In this document: piece after piece, positions 8,922 through 17,690 of the stretch
How the letters are laid out: every line of letters begins with the position of its first letter
How positions within the stretch are numbered: position 1 is the stretch's first letter
From: Roseibium sediminis
Lineage (GTDB): Bacteria; Pseudomonadota; Alphaproteobacteria; Rhizobiales; Stappiaceae
Reading direction: 5' to 3'
Assembly: GCF_008711325.1 (NCBI RefSeq)
Contig: NZ_VXDB01000012.1
Location: 1-64,000 of the forward strand
Length of the DNA: 64,000 bases
Made by a program: the position numbers and the translations under genes
Notes under the pieces: model-generated
The model's database searches: none
What the model saw: the letters and a program-made list of their open reading frames with translations, nothing else
What the model was told of the DNA's origin: nothing

Positions 8922-9629
8922 TCAGCTCTTCATCGTCTGCAGGCGGGTCTTCTGCTGACCCGTATCGTCAAAATTCTCCGGTGAAAGCCAGGCTTCGAAC
9001 GCGGCTTTTATAGCGGGCCAGTCGGTGTCGATGATCGCAAACCAGGCTGTGTCGCGGTTGCGGCCCTTGTAGTGGGTGGCTTGGCGGAACGTGCCCTCAT
9101 ACTGGAAGCCGAGCCGCTCTGCTGCCTTGCAGGAGGGGGCGTTGAGCGCGTCGCATTTCCATTCGTAGCGGCGATAGCCCAGTTCATCGAACACCCGCCG
9201 CATCATCAGGAACATGGCCTCAGTCGCTGCCGGGTGGCGCTGGAGCAGGGGCGAAAAATGGATGTGCCCCACCTCGATGCTGCCGACCTTTTCATCGATC
9301 CGCAAAAAGCTCGCCAGTCCGATTGGCGTGCCTAAGGGGTCAAGGATGGTATGAAACAGCGGGTCCTGACCGGCGCAAGCAGCTGCCATCCAGCTGGCTA
9401 AGTCCTTTTCCTGCTCAAACGGGCCATAGGGCAGATACGTCCAGTTTCGCCCGTCCGTGTCCTTTGCAAAGGCCTCGAACAGGGCTGAAGCATGGGCTTT
9501 CGGGTCTGTAGCCACAAGGGAGCAGAACTGGCCCGTCATCTGCGTGCGTGGAGGACGCGGGCGCGGAAATGTCTGGGAAACCGGCGCACCAATCGGTTGG
9601 CCAAGCGCGTTCAGCAAAGGTTCGTTCAT
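8922..9629 (-). CDS. GNAT-family N-acetyltransferase (RimJ/RimL-like)
   Basis: A 235-residue protein with the GNAT fold signature: a first strand/loop region FEAFAKDTDGRNWTYLPYGP, the beta-bulge EVGHIHFSP, an acceptor-binding helix AMFLMMRRVFDELGYRRYEWKC and the AERLGFQYEGTFRQATHYKGRNRDT ending typical of RimJ/RimL-type enzymes that acetylate protein N-termini or small amines. A proline/arginine-rich 30-residue leader precedes the domain. The ATG lies 13 nt after the stop of the DUF1194 gene with little ribosome-binding signal of its own, so it is probably translated by coupling. The substrate is not deducible. Confidence 0.85.
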   Translation of the reverse strand: MNEPLLNALGQPIGAPVSQTFPRPRPPRTQMTGQFCSLVATDPKAHASALFEAFAKDTDGRNWTYLPYGPFEQEKDLASWMAAACAGQDPLFHTILDPLGTPIGLASFLRIDEKVGSIEVGHIHFSPLLQRHPAATEAMFLMMRRVFDELGYRRYEWKCDALNAPSCKAAERLGFQYEGTFRQATHYKGRNRDTAWFAIIDTDWPAIKAAFEAWLSPENFDDTGQQKTRLQTMKS

Positions 9630-9642
9630 CAGTCAATTCAGA

Positions 9643-10335
9643 TCAGTGGTGGATGGAAGCAAACTGGTCGCCGCGGATTTCACGGAGCAGTTTTCGAGTC
9701 ATGGCGTCCCGATAGTCCTCGAAACTGCGGGTAACTTCAACGAACGCTCCGGGACCATGGATGACTTCCTCAAGATAGTAACGCTCCGTGTCCTGATCTT
9801 CGGCAATCACCAGACCGTTGACCGTCACGTCTGAGAAGCGAAAGGCACCATAGGCGCTGGCAGGGCCAAAGCCTTCATTGTTGATGCCGTCCCCGGCCAC
9901 GTCGATGACTTTGCGTGCGCAGGTTTCAGGTGCATTTTGAAGCAGGATGGAGGCGTGGCCGAGGGCGTGGCCAAGCGCTGTGGGGAACTCGGTCTGGGAG
10001 CGGGGCTGGGCTGCAATTTGGTCCGCTGCGGCGTGAATTTCGTCCTCCGCCCGGACAAAACGCCAGTCGATCTGGGAAATCTGGTTGTAGCGTCCGCTCC
10101 ATTCGAAACTGGTGAGCCAGATGCCCCCGACATTTCTGATCGCGGTCATGACAGAGGGGTCTGTCAGTGCGCCGGACAAGCCCTTCAGTTGCAGGTCATG
10201 CTCGCGGTCATTCACGCTGGCCGACACATCCATGGCCAAAACGAGGGCCAGAGAGCAGGCGGCTGAGCTGTTGGCGGCAGTCACAAAAGGGAGCGCGAGC
10301 CCCAAGGCAGCAGTCTTGATGAAACGCCCGACCAT
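9643..10335 (-). CDS. DUF1194 secreted protein, von Willebrand A-like
   Basis: A 230-residue protein with a Sec signal peptide (hydrophobic core ALGLALPFVTAANSSA, cleavage probably after AANSSA). The mature part begins CSLALVLAMDVSASVN, which contains the DxSxS metal-ion site of von Willebrand A domains. The later RKVIDVAGDGINNEG matches the conserved DVSGDGxNN block of DUF1194. The family is found in alphaproteobacteria with no defined function; a metal-dependent protein interaction in the periplasm is likely. It is the first gene of a two-gene unit with the acetyltransferase. A MITE-like element starts 33 bp upstream of its start codon, within its promoter region. Confidence 0.88.
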   Translation of the reverse strand: MVGRFIKTAALGLALPFVTAANSSAACSLALVLAMDVSASVNDREHDLQLKGLSGALTDPSVMTAIRNVGGIWLTSFEWSGRYNQISQIDWRFVRAEDEIHAAADQIAAQPRSQTEFPTALGHALGHASILLQNAPETCARKVIDVAGDGINNEGFGPASAYGAFRFSDVTVNGLVIAEDQDTERYYLEEVIHGPGAFVEVTRSFEDYRDAMTRKLLREIRGDQFASIHH

Positions 10336-10368
10336 CGACGCATTCCTTTGAAGATCGCGATTTTATAC

Positions 10369-10624
10369 CAACCTCAAAAAATAAAAACCCATCTGATGGC
10401 TCTGGTCCGGTTTGTCCGGCAAGGCGCGCTGCGTAGGGCGGCCTGACTGGCCGTTCAAGCAGCGCAACACCGTCCGGCGAGCCGGAGCAAGCCACCGAAG
10501 GCCGCGTTTGGACACAGTTCTACTGCGTTGCAGGTTTTGAACGATAAACCATATCGCCCTGCAACCTGCTCCTTGCCGAACAGTCTCCAAACACGGTCAG
10601 ATAGGTTCTTATCTTTTGAGGTTG
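10369..10624. repeat. MITE-like element with 27-bp terminal inverted repeats
   Basis: The left end (10369-10395) and the reverse complement of the right end (10598-10624) agree at about 23 of 27 positions. Similarity continues inward (ATCTGA, then TCCGGCAAGG against TTCGGCAAGG), so the whole element is a long imperfect palindrome. A TA dinucleotide lies at the same distance outside each end (10366-10367 and 10626-10627), as expected for insertion at TA by an IS630/mariner-type transposase. Internal hairpins such as TCCGGCgaGCCGGA are present. No open frame in it resembles a protein. Confidence 0.7.
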
Positions 10625-10858
10625 CTATTAGCCGAGCATATCTGTTGGCGAGATTTTCGACCAGCCCGGCGAGCGAAGGCATGAATCGATCCTGCTATCC
10701 CTTTTGCAAGAGATTTCCACATATCGCGCGCATCAGGAAGGTATTTAGAACAATCAGTTAAAATCTATAAGTTGATAAATGCAACCGATGTTATGGAATT
10801 CAGCAATATTTCCGAGTATTTTCAATTATAGGTAGCGAATAACTCTGAGGTAGGTCGT

Positions 10859-11647
10859 GTGATAAAGGGTGTGCACAGGCTTCGGATGAGAAACATGAAG
10901 GATGTGTTTTTCTGGACATCCGTCTGTGTATTCATTGCCATGGCTGCCACGGCGCTTATCGGTTGGTTGTTGCTTCCCGAAGATGTTTTTGCGGTCGCCA
11001 TTCCCGTCATGGCGACGATTGCATTTTTGCTTGGGTCTTCAATGGCGCTCTTTGCCTGCCGCCAGATCATGCATCTGCAACTGGCCCACAAGACAATCAA
11101 GCTTCTGCACGCGACCGATGCACTGACTGGTGCGACCACCCGCCGCCGGTTCTTTGAATTGCAGGCGGAGATGAATGTCAAACAGGCCGCAGTGATGATG
11201 GTTGACGTTGATCACTTCAAGTCAATCAACGACCGGTTTGGTCATCCGGTCGGGGACGAGGTGCTGGTGCAGATCGCGGCAACACTCATGGAAACTGTGC
11301 GCGACCGGGATATCGTCGCCCGTATGGGCGGCGAGGAGTTTCTTGTCTACCTGCCGGACGTGAACCGGGATAGGGCAGGCGAATTCGCCACAAGGCTGTG
11401 CAGCGAGGTCTCGCGGCTGCGATTTGTTGTAGGGGACGAACGCCTATCCGTTTCGGTGAGCATCGGACTGAGCGAGCATACGACGGACAGCCCGATTGAT
11501 TTTGCGATCTCAGCCGCCGACCGGGCTCTCTACAGGGCCAAGGAAGACGGCCGAAACCGGTGGCGCGAGGAAATCCCGAGCGACGGTTTTGAAGAAGCGT
11601 CAGATCACGACGACTGGGGGCTTGGTTCCACACGCAACGTGATCTGA
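10859..11647 (+). CDS. Membrane-anchored diguanylate cyclase (GGEEF)
   Basis: A 262-residue protein with two N-terminal membrane helices (about residues 16-40 and 46-66), then a complete GGDEF domain from DALTGATTRRRF to the C-terminus. The active-site loop is GGEEF, and an intact allosteric I-site RDRD lies five residues before it, so product inhibition by c-di-GMP is expected. The metal-binding DVDHFKSINDRFGH block is present. It converts two GTP to cyclic di-GMP at the inner face of the membrane. There is no periplasmic sensor domain of note. The start is a GTG with GAGG upstream; ATG codons at 10886 and 10895 are alternatives. The gene lies 234 bp after the MITE-like element. Confidence 0.9.
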   Translation: MIKGVHRLRMRNMKDVFFWTSVCVFIAMAATALIGWLLLPEDVFAVAIPVMATIAFLLGSSMALFACRQIMHLQLAHKTIKLLHATDALTGATTRRRFFELQAEMNVKQAAVMMVDVDHFKSINDRFGHPVGDEVLVQIAATLMETVRDRDIVARMGGEEFLVYLPDVNRDRAGEFATRLCSEVSRLRFVVGDERLSVSVSIGLSEHTTDSPIDFAISAADRALYRAKEDGRNRWREEIPSDGFEEASDHDDWGLGSTRNVI

Positions 11648-11686
11648 CGGCGCTCGGTGAGCGCACGAAGCAAATTCGCGCTGGCC

Positions 11687-12730
11687 CTAGACTTCGCGAA
11701 TTTTCAAACCAACCGGGAAGTGGTCCGAAAAGCCTGTTTCATTGACATTCTTGGCCGCGTTTCCTTTCGGCAGGCCGAAACGAATCGGGCCTTCTCCGGT
11801 CCTGTGGGACACCATTTCCGGAAATGCGATAATGCCGCCGCTGCCGCCGACATACTTGAATTCGCTGTCGGTTTTGCGATCAACCAGCGGGCGGTTGACC
11901 AGAAGGTGGTCGAATACGTTGCCGTTGTCGTTAAAATAGAGGGTGCCTTCCAGAAGCCGGTCGTTGCCCTTGTGGTCCTTTGCCTGCGCTGTCAGGTATT
12001 CCCAGGCAATATTGTAGAACTTCGGTGATTTCGCCCGCTCCACATCGCCAAGTTCGCGGGTGGCGAGGGCATTGATGGTCAGGCTTCGATCCCATGGGTC
12101 GTCATTCATGTCGCCAAAGGCAATGACGGGCGTGCGGTCCTTCTTGGCAGCTTCTTCAAAGATGCGGCTGTGCCAATAGGAGAGGGTTTCGCCGGCGGTC
12201 GCCCGGAACCCGGCACTGGCCTCGGCGCCTGCGCCGCCGTGGCGCGAGGGCCAATGGTTTGCCATCGCAACCAGCTCCTTTCCACTCTGTTGTGTCCGGA
12301 AGGTGGCCTGCAGGATATCGCGGGTGCCGGTTCTGCGCATGACCCGGTGATTGAACACAAGGGCCGGGTCCACGCTGAACAGCGTCTTGTCATACAAAAA
12401 GGCCGTATCAATTCCGCGATAGCTGAGGTCGTTGGTCTCTGCGATGACATCATAGTCGCGGTTGGGCAAGTCCGGGGCAAGGACGGCAATGAGGTCCTTC
12501 AGCACATGCTGGTCTTCAACCTCGCAAATGCCGAGAATGTCCGGACCATTGCCGCCGTTCATCTGGCGGATGATGCTGGCCAGCTGGCGGAGCTTTGTCT
12601 GGTAGAGTGCCGGTGTCCATCCGTTCAGATCCTTCGCGATCTGGCTTGCTACCCAAGGCAGGCGATGTGCATGATTTTCCGGACCAAAAAGGTTTTCCAA
12701 ATTCCAGAAAGCGAGAAAATAATCAGCCAT
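11687..12730 (-). CDS. Endonuclease/exonuclease/phosphatase-family protein
   Basis: A 347-residue protein of the DNase I-like EEP superfamily. The N-terminal FWNLENLF and GICEVEDQ supply the metal-binding asparagine and glutamate, AMANHWPSRHGG the catalytic histidine region, AFGDMNDDPWD the DxN motif, and TGFSDHFPV the terminal DH pair. Members cut nucleic acids or phosphoesters. No signal peptide is present at the chosen start, so the enzyme is probably cytoplasmic, although related proteins are often secreted. The ATG at 12730 has AAGGA at good spacing; an upstream in-frame TTG at 12748 is less likely. It is divergent from the FeuN-like gene. Confidence 0.88.
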   Translation of the reverse strand: MADYFLAFWNLENLFGPENHAHRLPWVASQIAKDLNGWTPALYQTKLRQLASIIRQMNGGNGPDILGICEVEDQHVLKDLIAVLAPDLPNRDYDVIAETNDLSYRGIDTAFLYDKTLFSVDPALVFNHRVMRRTGTRDILQATFRTQQSGKELVAMANHWPSRHGGAGAEASAGFRATAGETLSYWHSRIFEEAAKKDRTPVIAFGDMNDDPWDRSLTINALATRELGDVERAKSPKFYNIAWEYLTAQAKDHKGNDRLLEGTLYFNDNGNVFDHLLVNRPLVDRKTDSEFKYVGGSGGIIAFPEMVSHRTGEGPIRFGLPKGNAAKNVNETGFSDHFPVGLKIREV

Positions 12731-13008
12731 TATTGAATTCCTTAACAATATATATTGGTAAAATACCCTAACGACATGATTGTATCACGACACTGGAACA
12801 GCTGTCATGCGCAGGATAGGCGGGGGAACATGCAGGGTAGGAAAAAAGAGCGGAGCGGCGAGGGCCGGAAAACGGGAAATACTTGGCTTAAGGCATTAAC
12901 CTATTTCCATTTGCCATGAACCGCCCGTTCAGGTCATGTTCAGCCAGATATAACTACAAGGGTACCAACCACCGGTTGGGATTGACCGGCAAACCTGGAA
13001 GATTTCCC

Positions 13009-13260
13009 GTGACACGACTGCTTGCGTTTTTTTCTGTAGTGTTCTTCCTCGCCGGACCGGCGAGTGCCGCGTGTCTTTCTCAAGGAGAGGCCCGCAATGT
13101 GGTGGCCTCCGGACAGGCAAAGCCACTGGCTGCCGTGCAGTCTCAGGCTGGCGGTGAAATCGTCAAGGCCCAGCTTTGTCAGGAAGGCGGCGGTTATGTC
13201 TACCGTTTGTCTGTCCTCATTGATGGCAAGGTAACGACCAAGGTCGTCAGCGCAAACTGA
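13009..13260 (+). CDS. Small periplasmic protein, FeuN-like/PepSY-like
   Basis: An 83-residue protein from GTG 13009, with GGAAG upstream. A frame opens at 12916, but its first 31 residues do not look coding. A clear signal peptide (LLAFFSVVFFLAGPASA) precedes a mature part of about 60 residues, CLSQGEARNVVASGQAKPLA then YVYRLSVLIDGKVTTKVV, which resembles one PepSY-like unit. It lies 40 bp upstream of an OmpR-type regulator and its kinase. In Sinorhizobium a small periplasmic protein, FeuN, encoded at this position restrains the FeuPQ system; size, export and position make this the likely equivalent. The two cysteines could form a disulfide. Confidence 0.72.
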   Translation: MTRLLAFFSVVFFLAGPASAACLSQGEARNVVASGQAKPLAAVQSQAGGEIVKAQLCQEGGGYVYRLSVLIDGKVTTKVVSAN

Positions 13261-13300
13261 CGCTCCCCTTCTTCTTTTTTAAAAGTAACGGATTTCCGAG

Positions 13301-13969
13301 ATGCGCCTTCTTGTTGTTGAAGATGATGCCGACCTGAACCGCCAGCTGGTAACAGCGCTCGAGGAGGCTGATTACGTGGTCGACAGCGCCTTTGATGGCG
13401 AAGAAGGGCATTTCCTTGGAGACACCGAACCTTACGACGCGGTCGTTCTGGATCTCGGGCTTCCCAAGCTTGACGGCCTCTCCGTGCTTGAGAACTGGCG
13501 GCGCGACGGTCGGACCATGCCGGTCCTCATCCTGACAGCCCGCGATCGCTGGTCCGACAAGGTAGCCGGGATTGATGCCGGGGCGGATGACTATGTGGCC
13601 AAGCCTTTTCACATGGAAGAAGTTCTGGCGCGGGTGCGGGCGCTGGTGCGCCGCGCTGCCGGTCATGCCTCCAACGAACTGACCTGCGGCAACGTGCGTC
13701 TCGATCTCCGCTCGGGCCGGGTGACGGTCGATGGTTCCCCGGTCAAGCTGACCTCTCACGAGTATCGCCTGCTGTCCTATCTGCTGCATCATCAGGGTAA
13801 GGTGATTTCGAGAACCGAGCTGACCGAGCACCTCTACGATCAGGATTTCGATCGGGATTCGAATACGGTCGAAGTGTTTGTCGGGCGTTTGCGCAAGAAG
13901 ATCGGCTCGGACACGATCGAGACCATTCGTGGTCTGGGATACCGGATGGGGGAAGCCGGTGACGCTTGA
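13301..13969 (+). CDS. feuP: OmpR-family response regulator, FeuP-like
   Basis: A 222-residue response regulator. The receiver domain has the acidic pair EDD at 7-9, phospho-acceptor Asp51 in VVLDLGLPK, the threonine in LTAR and the lysine in AKPF. The C-terminal winged helix ends RLRKKIGSDTIETIRGLGYRM, typical of OmpR/PhoB proteins. It overlaps the kinase gene by 11 bp, so the pair is translationally coupled. Because of the small exported protein upstream I assign it to the FeuPQ type, which in rhizobia controls osmoadaptation and cyclic glucan export genes; the assignment to FeuP rather than another PhoP-like regulator is inference. Confidence 0.9.
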   Translation: MRLLVVEDDADLNRQLVTALEEADYVVDSAFDGEEGHFLGDTEPYDAVVLDLGLPKLDGLSVLENWRRDGRTMPVLILTARDRWSDKVAGIDAGADDYVAKPFHMEEVLARVRALVRRAAGHASNELTCGNVRLDLRSGRVTVDGSPVKLTSHEYRLLSYLLHHQGKVISRTELTEHLYDQDFDRDSNTVEVFVGRLRKKIGSDTIETIRGLGYRMGEAGDA

Positions 13970-15389
13970 AGCGGGGGGCAGTGGAGAGGCCCAGCCGGAC
14001 AGTTCTGCGCCTGCGTCTTCCCCATCGTCTCGAAAGACCTCTCTGGCAGGACGCCTTGTATTTGTGGCAGCCGTCTGGTCAACACTGGCGCTGGCGATTG
14101 CCGGCTTTTTCCTTGTCAGTCTCTATCGGGCTGCCGGGGAACGGGCCTTTGATGCGCAGCTTGAGGTTTATGTAAAATCCATCGTCGCGGATATGGTGGT
14201 CGAAAGCGATACTGCCGATGCCCCGGTCGCCTTTCGCGCGCCGCGCAGCCTTGGTGAGCCGCGTTTTGCCCTGCCACTTTCCGGCTGGTACTGGACCATC
14301 CGCAAGGCAGATAGCGGTGAAATCCTGTTCGCGTCCCTTTCGCTGGTCGGGGACCCGCTGCCGCTTCCTCCACTGGATGGGGAGCAGTCGCTCAGCGGGT
14401 TCGCCAAGGACCAGTCCAATCACGAGGTCCGCTATTACCAGAGCCTGATCGAGTTCGGGTCTGATCGCATGATTATTGCGGTTGCCGTCGCCACTGCCGA
14501 TTTCAGGGCCGAGGTCGCGGAATTTGCCCGTCAGGTTGCGCTGACACTGATCCTCTTCGGGCTCGGGCTTGTCGGTGCCGTTTTCCTTCAGGTTCGGGTG
14601 GGGTTGCGTCCACTCGTTCGTCTTCGTCAATCCCTGAGCGATGTGCGCAAGGGGGATGCGGAGAGGATCGATGAAAACCTGCCGACCGAAATCGCCCCGC
14701 TGGCTGTTGAACTGAATGCGTTGATCACTTCCAACCGCGAAATCGTGGAACGCGCGCGCACCCATGTCGGCAATCTCGCGCACGGCCTGAAAACCCCTCT
14801 TAGTGTGATCTCGAACGAAGCGAGGACCCATTCAGGAGCTTTCGCCGAAAAGGTGGGAGAGCAGGCGGGGATCATGTCCACCCAGATCCAGCATCACCTC
14901 GAGCGGGCGCGGATGGCGGCGCAAAGACGCGTTATTGGCGTCTCCTGCGAAGTTGAACCGGTGCTGGGCCGTCTTGTAAGGGCGATGGACAAGATCTACA
15001 TGGACAGGGCGCTTGATCTTGACCTTTCTGCGCCCCGCCAACTGCGGTTCCGCGGGGAAAGTCAGGACCTTGAGGAAATGACCGGCAACCTGCTCGACAA
15101 TGCCTGCAAATGGGCGAGTTCGACCGTAACTGCCCGCGCTACGCCCTTGACGGAAGGTGGCGGCCGGGAAATGCTCGAAATCGTGATCGAGGATGATGGT
15201 CCGGGTCTTTCCGAGGAAGAAAGGCGCGAAGCTGTCAAACGGGGGCGGCGGTTGGATGAAACCGTTCCCGGCACCGGGCTTGGCCTGTCCATTGTAGCAG
15301 ACCTGTCCGCTCTCTATGGTGGGCATCTGGATCTTGATCGTTCCAGCCTTGGAGGGCTGAAAGTACGCCTCGTGCTTCCGGCTCTTTAG
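13959..15389 (+). CDS. feuQ: Sensor histidine kinase, FeuQ-like
   Basis: A 476-residue inner-membrane kinase. A first membrane helix lies at about residues 33-53 and a second at about 193-211, with a periplasmic sensor of about 140 residues between them. A HAMP-like linker follows, then the H-box with His275 in LAHGLKTPLSV, the N-box NLLDNACKWAS, and G boxes EDDGPGLS and GTGLGLSIV. The start GTG 13959 has GGGGGAAG just upstream and lies inside the end of the regulator gene. The H-box spelling HGLKTP, rather than HELRTP, is common to PhoQ/FeuQ-type kinases. It should phosphorylate the adjacent regulator. Confidence 0.9.
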   Translation: MTLEAGGSGEAQPDSSAPASSPSSRKTSLAGRLVFVAAVWSTLALAIAGFFLVSLYRAAGERAFDAQLEVYVKSIVADMVVESDTADAPVAFRAPRSLGEPRFALPLSGWYWTIRKADSGEILFASLSLVGDPLPLPPLDGEQSLSGFAKDQSNHEVRYYQSLIEFGSDRMIIAVAVATADFRAEVAEFARQVALTLILFGLGLVGAVFLQVRVGLRPLVRLRQSLSDVRKGDAERIDENLPTEIAPLAVELNALITSNREIVERARTHVGNLAHGLKTPLSVISNEARTHSGAFAEKVGEQAGIMSTQIQHHLERARMAAQRRVIGVSCEVEPVLGRLVRAMDKIYMDRALDLDLSAPRQLRFRGESQDLEEMTGNLLDNACKWASSTVTARATPLTEGGGREMLEIVIEDDGPGLSEEERREAVKRGRRLDETVPGTGLGLSIVADLSALYGGHLDLDRSSLGGLKVRLVLPAL

Positions 15390-15513
15390 GAGTTTCGTGA
15401 TATTTGTCAGGGATAGTTTTCATCCTAGGGCGCAGTTCGGCCACATTGGTCTTGCAAGGTCCGTGTCGTTGCGGAAGTTTGACGTAGGCGGCGAATACTG
15501 ACGGAGGAAATGA

Positions 15514-15954
15514 ATGTCAGCGCGTGTTGCCACATTGTTGATGCTCTTAACGGGGTTGGCCGGGTGTTCCTCGCTGACCGCGGCTGAAAACTCTGGTGGT
15601 CAATACAATTCCTCCTTTGGTGCAGCAGGCAGTGCGCTGGCTGGAAATGAGGGCAAATCCGCCATTTCCAATCTCCTGAACAAGGATTTTGCCCGTGGTC
15701 TGGAATCTTCAGATCATCGCGCGATTGCCGAAGCGCAAAGCCAGGCCTTGCGCACGGACGGCGTTGGCGCTGCCATCGGCTGGAAAAACGAGAAAACGGG
15801 CCGCAGCGGCACCGTGCGACCCGGGCCTGTCTATCACGTCAACGACACCACGTGCCGCGAGTTCGTGCACGAGATGGCTCTTGGCGGCCAGACAGTGAAA
15901 TCGCGCGGCACAGCCTGCCAGAGCGAAAACGGCAATTGGCAGACGCTCAGCTGA
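15514..15954 (+). CDS. Outer-membrane lipoprotein, surface-antigen-like
   Basis: A 146-residue protein with a lipoprotein signal: LLMLLTGLAGC, with cysteine 18 as the lipidated residue, followed by SSLTA. The second half (RTDGVGAAIGWKNEKTGRSGTV to FVHEMALGGQTVKSRGTACQ) matches the C-terminal part of the 17-kDa surface antigen (RT0821/Lpp0805-type) proteins. The glycine-zipper segment usual in that family is weak here. An excellent ribosome-binding site GGAGGAAA precedes the ATG. The role is unknown; envelope structure is the usual inference. It stands alone, 124 bp downstream of the FeuQ-like gene. Confidence 0.8.
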   Translation: MSARVATLLMLLTGLAGCSSLTAAENSGGQYNSSFGAAGSALAGNEGKSAISNLLNKDFARGLESSDHRAIAEAQSQALRTDGVGAAIGWKNEKTGRSGTVRPGPVYHVNDTTCREFVHEMALGGQTVKSRGTACQSENGNWQTLS

Positions 15955-16100
15955 GCCTAATGTGTCGGTAGCTTTCCCGATTGTTTTCAGTGTTCGCGTT
16001 TTACGTGTGTCTTCAAGGGCATACCTTGTAAGGTCAATAATTATTTAAGCTTTGCGCATAATACTGACACGGCCATTTATTCGGCCGAAAAGTTCAGATC

Positions 16101-17591
16101 ATGAAGAATGCAAAGCTAGTTTCGGACAAGATCCAGTCTTACCTCGGTGAGCTGAGTCCGCGTGCGGTTCAGTCGCTGGTCAGCCGACTGGAGAAGACCC
16201 AGTCGCAGGGCGGGGTGGATCCGAATGTCGACGTAATTCTTCAAGCATCCGTTGGACTTATCCGGGGTGAGAAGCCAGTCAACAAGGTTGAAGAGACCTT
16301 CAAGAACGAGCGCGCGGGCACCATCCGCAAGAGCCAGTTGCAGCGCATGTTCTTCCGTCCGCTGGATGATTATCTGCTTGATGAGACACTCAAGGAAAAG
16401 CAATCCGGTCGCATTCATCGCTCCATCCTGAACAAGACCTGGGTCTGGCTGAAGCGCGATGTTCTGCCTAATGAAATAGCGCGTGTTGCGGATCGGGCCG
16501 CAGATAACTCCTGTTCGAATGAGGAATTGGCTGTCGAGATCGACGGTTTGCAGGAGAGGGCCCTTGCAGCCTTCCGGGGTGCATTGGACAATTCGGAAGT
16601 TGCCGAAGTCAGCAAGCGGCGCCTGTCGACCGAGATGGGCGGCGCGCGGGGGCTTGCCGATCTGATCGACATCTATCGCATTTTTGCGCTGGAGACCGAT
16701 CTTCTCGAGTTTTTCGAACCCTATTCCGAAACCCTGCATCCCAACCGCTTCAAGGTCGATACCGACCTCATGCAACGCACAGCCGAGTTTCTCGCGAAAC
16801 ACCCGTCGGACATGGATATTCTGGCGACCGGTCTGCTGTCTCGCACAAGCCATCCGGCTGCGCTTGCCGTATTTGGAATGCGTCTGGCAAAGACAGATGA
16901 TCTCGCCGAGCTGGCGAAGTCCCGCTATGCGCCACTGATGGATGTGGCGCTTTCGGAGGTCGAGCGGCTTTCGATTCTTGCGCAGGAGCATCGCAAGTAT
17001 AATCCCGATCCGATCGGTTTCTCCGTCGCCCTTTCGGACTATCACGAACAGGTCAAGGCTCTGGAAGTTGATCTGGACTTCTCCCAAAGCCGGACATGGC
17101 GTGAACGCCTGACGCAGATCAAGCGGACCATGAGCGCACTTGTCGCCAAGGAACTGGAATCGGTTCCCGGTCTGCTTCGCAAGGCCATTCAGGTTCCGGT
17201 TGTCGACAAGGATGGAACCTTCCGCGTTGACGCGGCTACTGCTGACAATGCCATTCGAGCCCTTCGTGTGTTTGTCATGGTGCGCAACGCACCGGACACA
17301 TTTGCGGTCAATGATTTGAACAAGCGCACCCGGCAGGCTGTGGAGCAGATGCTGGAAATCATGACTCGCGGCTTGATCAACGAATTGTCATCGGCTTCCG
17401 GCGCGCGGCAAAAAGCGGTTCTGGGTGCCGTCGATACAGCCATCATGCTCTGCGAACTCTACTATGGCGGTGAATATGCCGCGCAGCTGCGGCGCAGCCG
17501 CCAAGCGGCGCTGGGCCTCAAGGTTCCGCAATCGCAGGCAAAAAAGCCGAGCAGTGCGGCTGCGCGTAAACCGGTGAGCAAACTGACCTAA
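16101..17591 (+). CDS. Conserved-type protein of unknown function, 496 residues
   Basis: I do not recognise this protein. It is soluble and almost entirely helical, with no signal peptide or membrane segment. It begins KLVSDKIQSYLGELSPRAVQSLVSRLE, has a basic block around RAGTIRKSQLQRMFFRPLDDYLLD, and ends in a lysine/alanine/proline-rich tail (QAKKPSSAAARKPVSKLT) that may be disordered. The central part (EFLAKHPSDMDILATGLLSRTSHPAAL) could form repeats. Codon use matches the neighbouring core genes, so it is probably vertically inherited. The 146 bp upstream contain a short palindrome ACCTTgtAAGGT and GGCC repeats close to the start. It precedes the cytochrome maturation operon but need not be linked to it. 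Confidence 0.7.
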   Translation: MKNAKLVSDKIQSYLGELSPRAVQSLVSRLEKTQSQGGVDPNVDVILQASVGLIRGEKPVNKVEETFKNERAGTIRKSQLQRMFFRPLDDYLLDETLKEKQSGRIHRSILNKTWVWLKRDVLPNEIARVADRAADNSCSNEELAVEIDGLQERALAAFRGALDNSEVAEVSKRRLSTEMGGARGLADLIDIYRIFALETDLLEFFEPYSETLHPNRFKVDTDLMQRTAEFLAKHPSDMDILATGLLSRTSHPAALAVFGMRLAKTDDLAELAKSRYAPLMDVALSEVERLSILAQEHRKYNPDPIGFSVALSDYHEQVKALEVDLDFSQSRTWRERLTQIKRTMSALVAKELESVPGLLRKAIQVPVVDKDGTFRVDAATADNAIRALRVFVMVRNAPDTFAVNDLNKRTRQAVEQMLEIMTRGLINELSSASGARQKAVLGAVDTAIMLCELYYGGEYAAQLRRSRQAALGLKVPQSQAKKPSSAAARKPVSKLT

Positions 17592-17653
17592 AGGCGTTCC
17601 TGCCTGCCTGTTGGATATCGTCTCCCGCGACGGCTGGTCACACGATTACGGGC

Positions 17654-17684
17654 TTGCGTTTCCCGCTGCTGGAATGTCTATAGT
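17654..17684 (+). promoter_or_regulatory. Candidate promoter giving a leaderless ccmI message
   Basis: TTGCGT (17654-17659) and TATAGT (17679-17684) lie 19 bp apart. The A of the ccmI ATG is the seventh base after the -10 box, the normal start-point position. No Shine-Dalgarno sequence separates box and ATG. Confidence 0.45.
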
Positions 17685-17690
17685 GCGCCC

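Noticed and set aside
10363-10761. Short frames within and beside the MITE-like element
   Set aside because: They run through inverted repeats and hairpins and have no plausible protein features.
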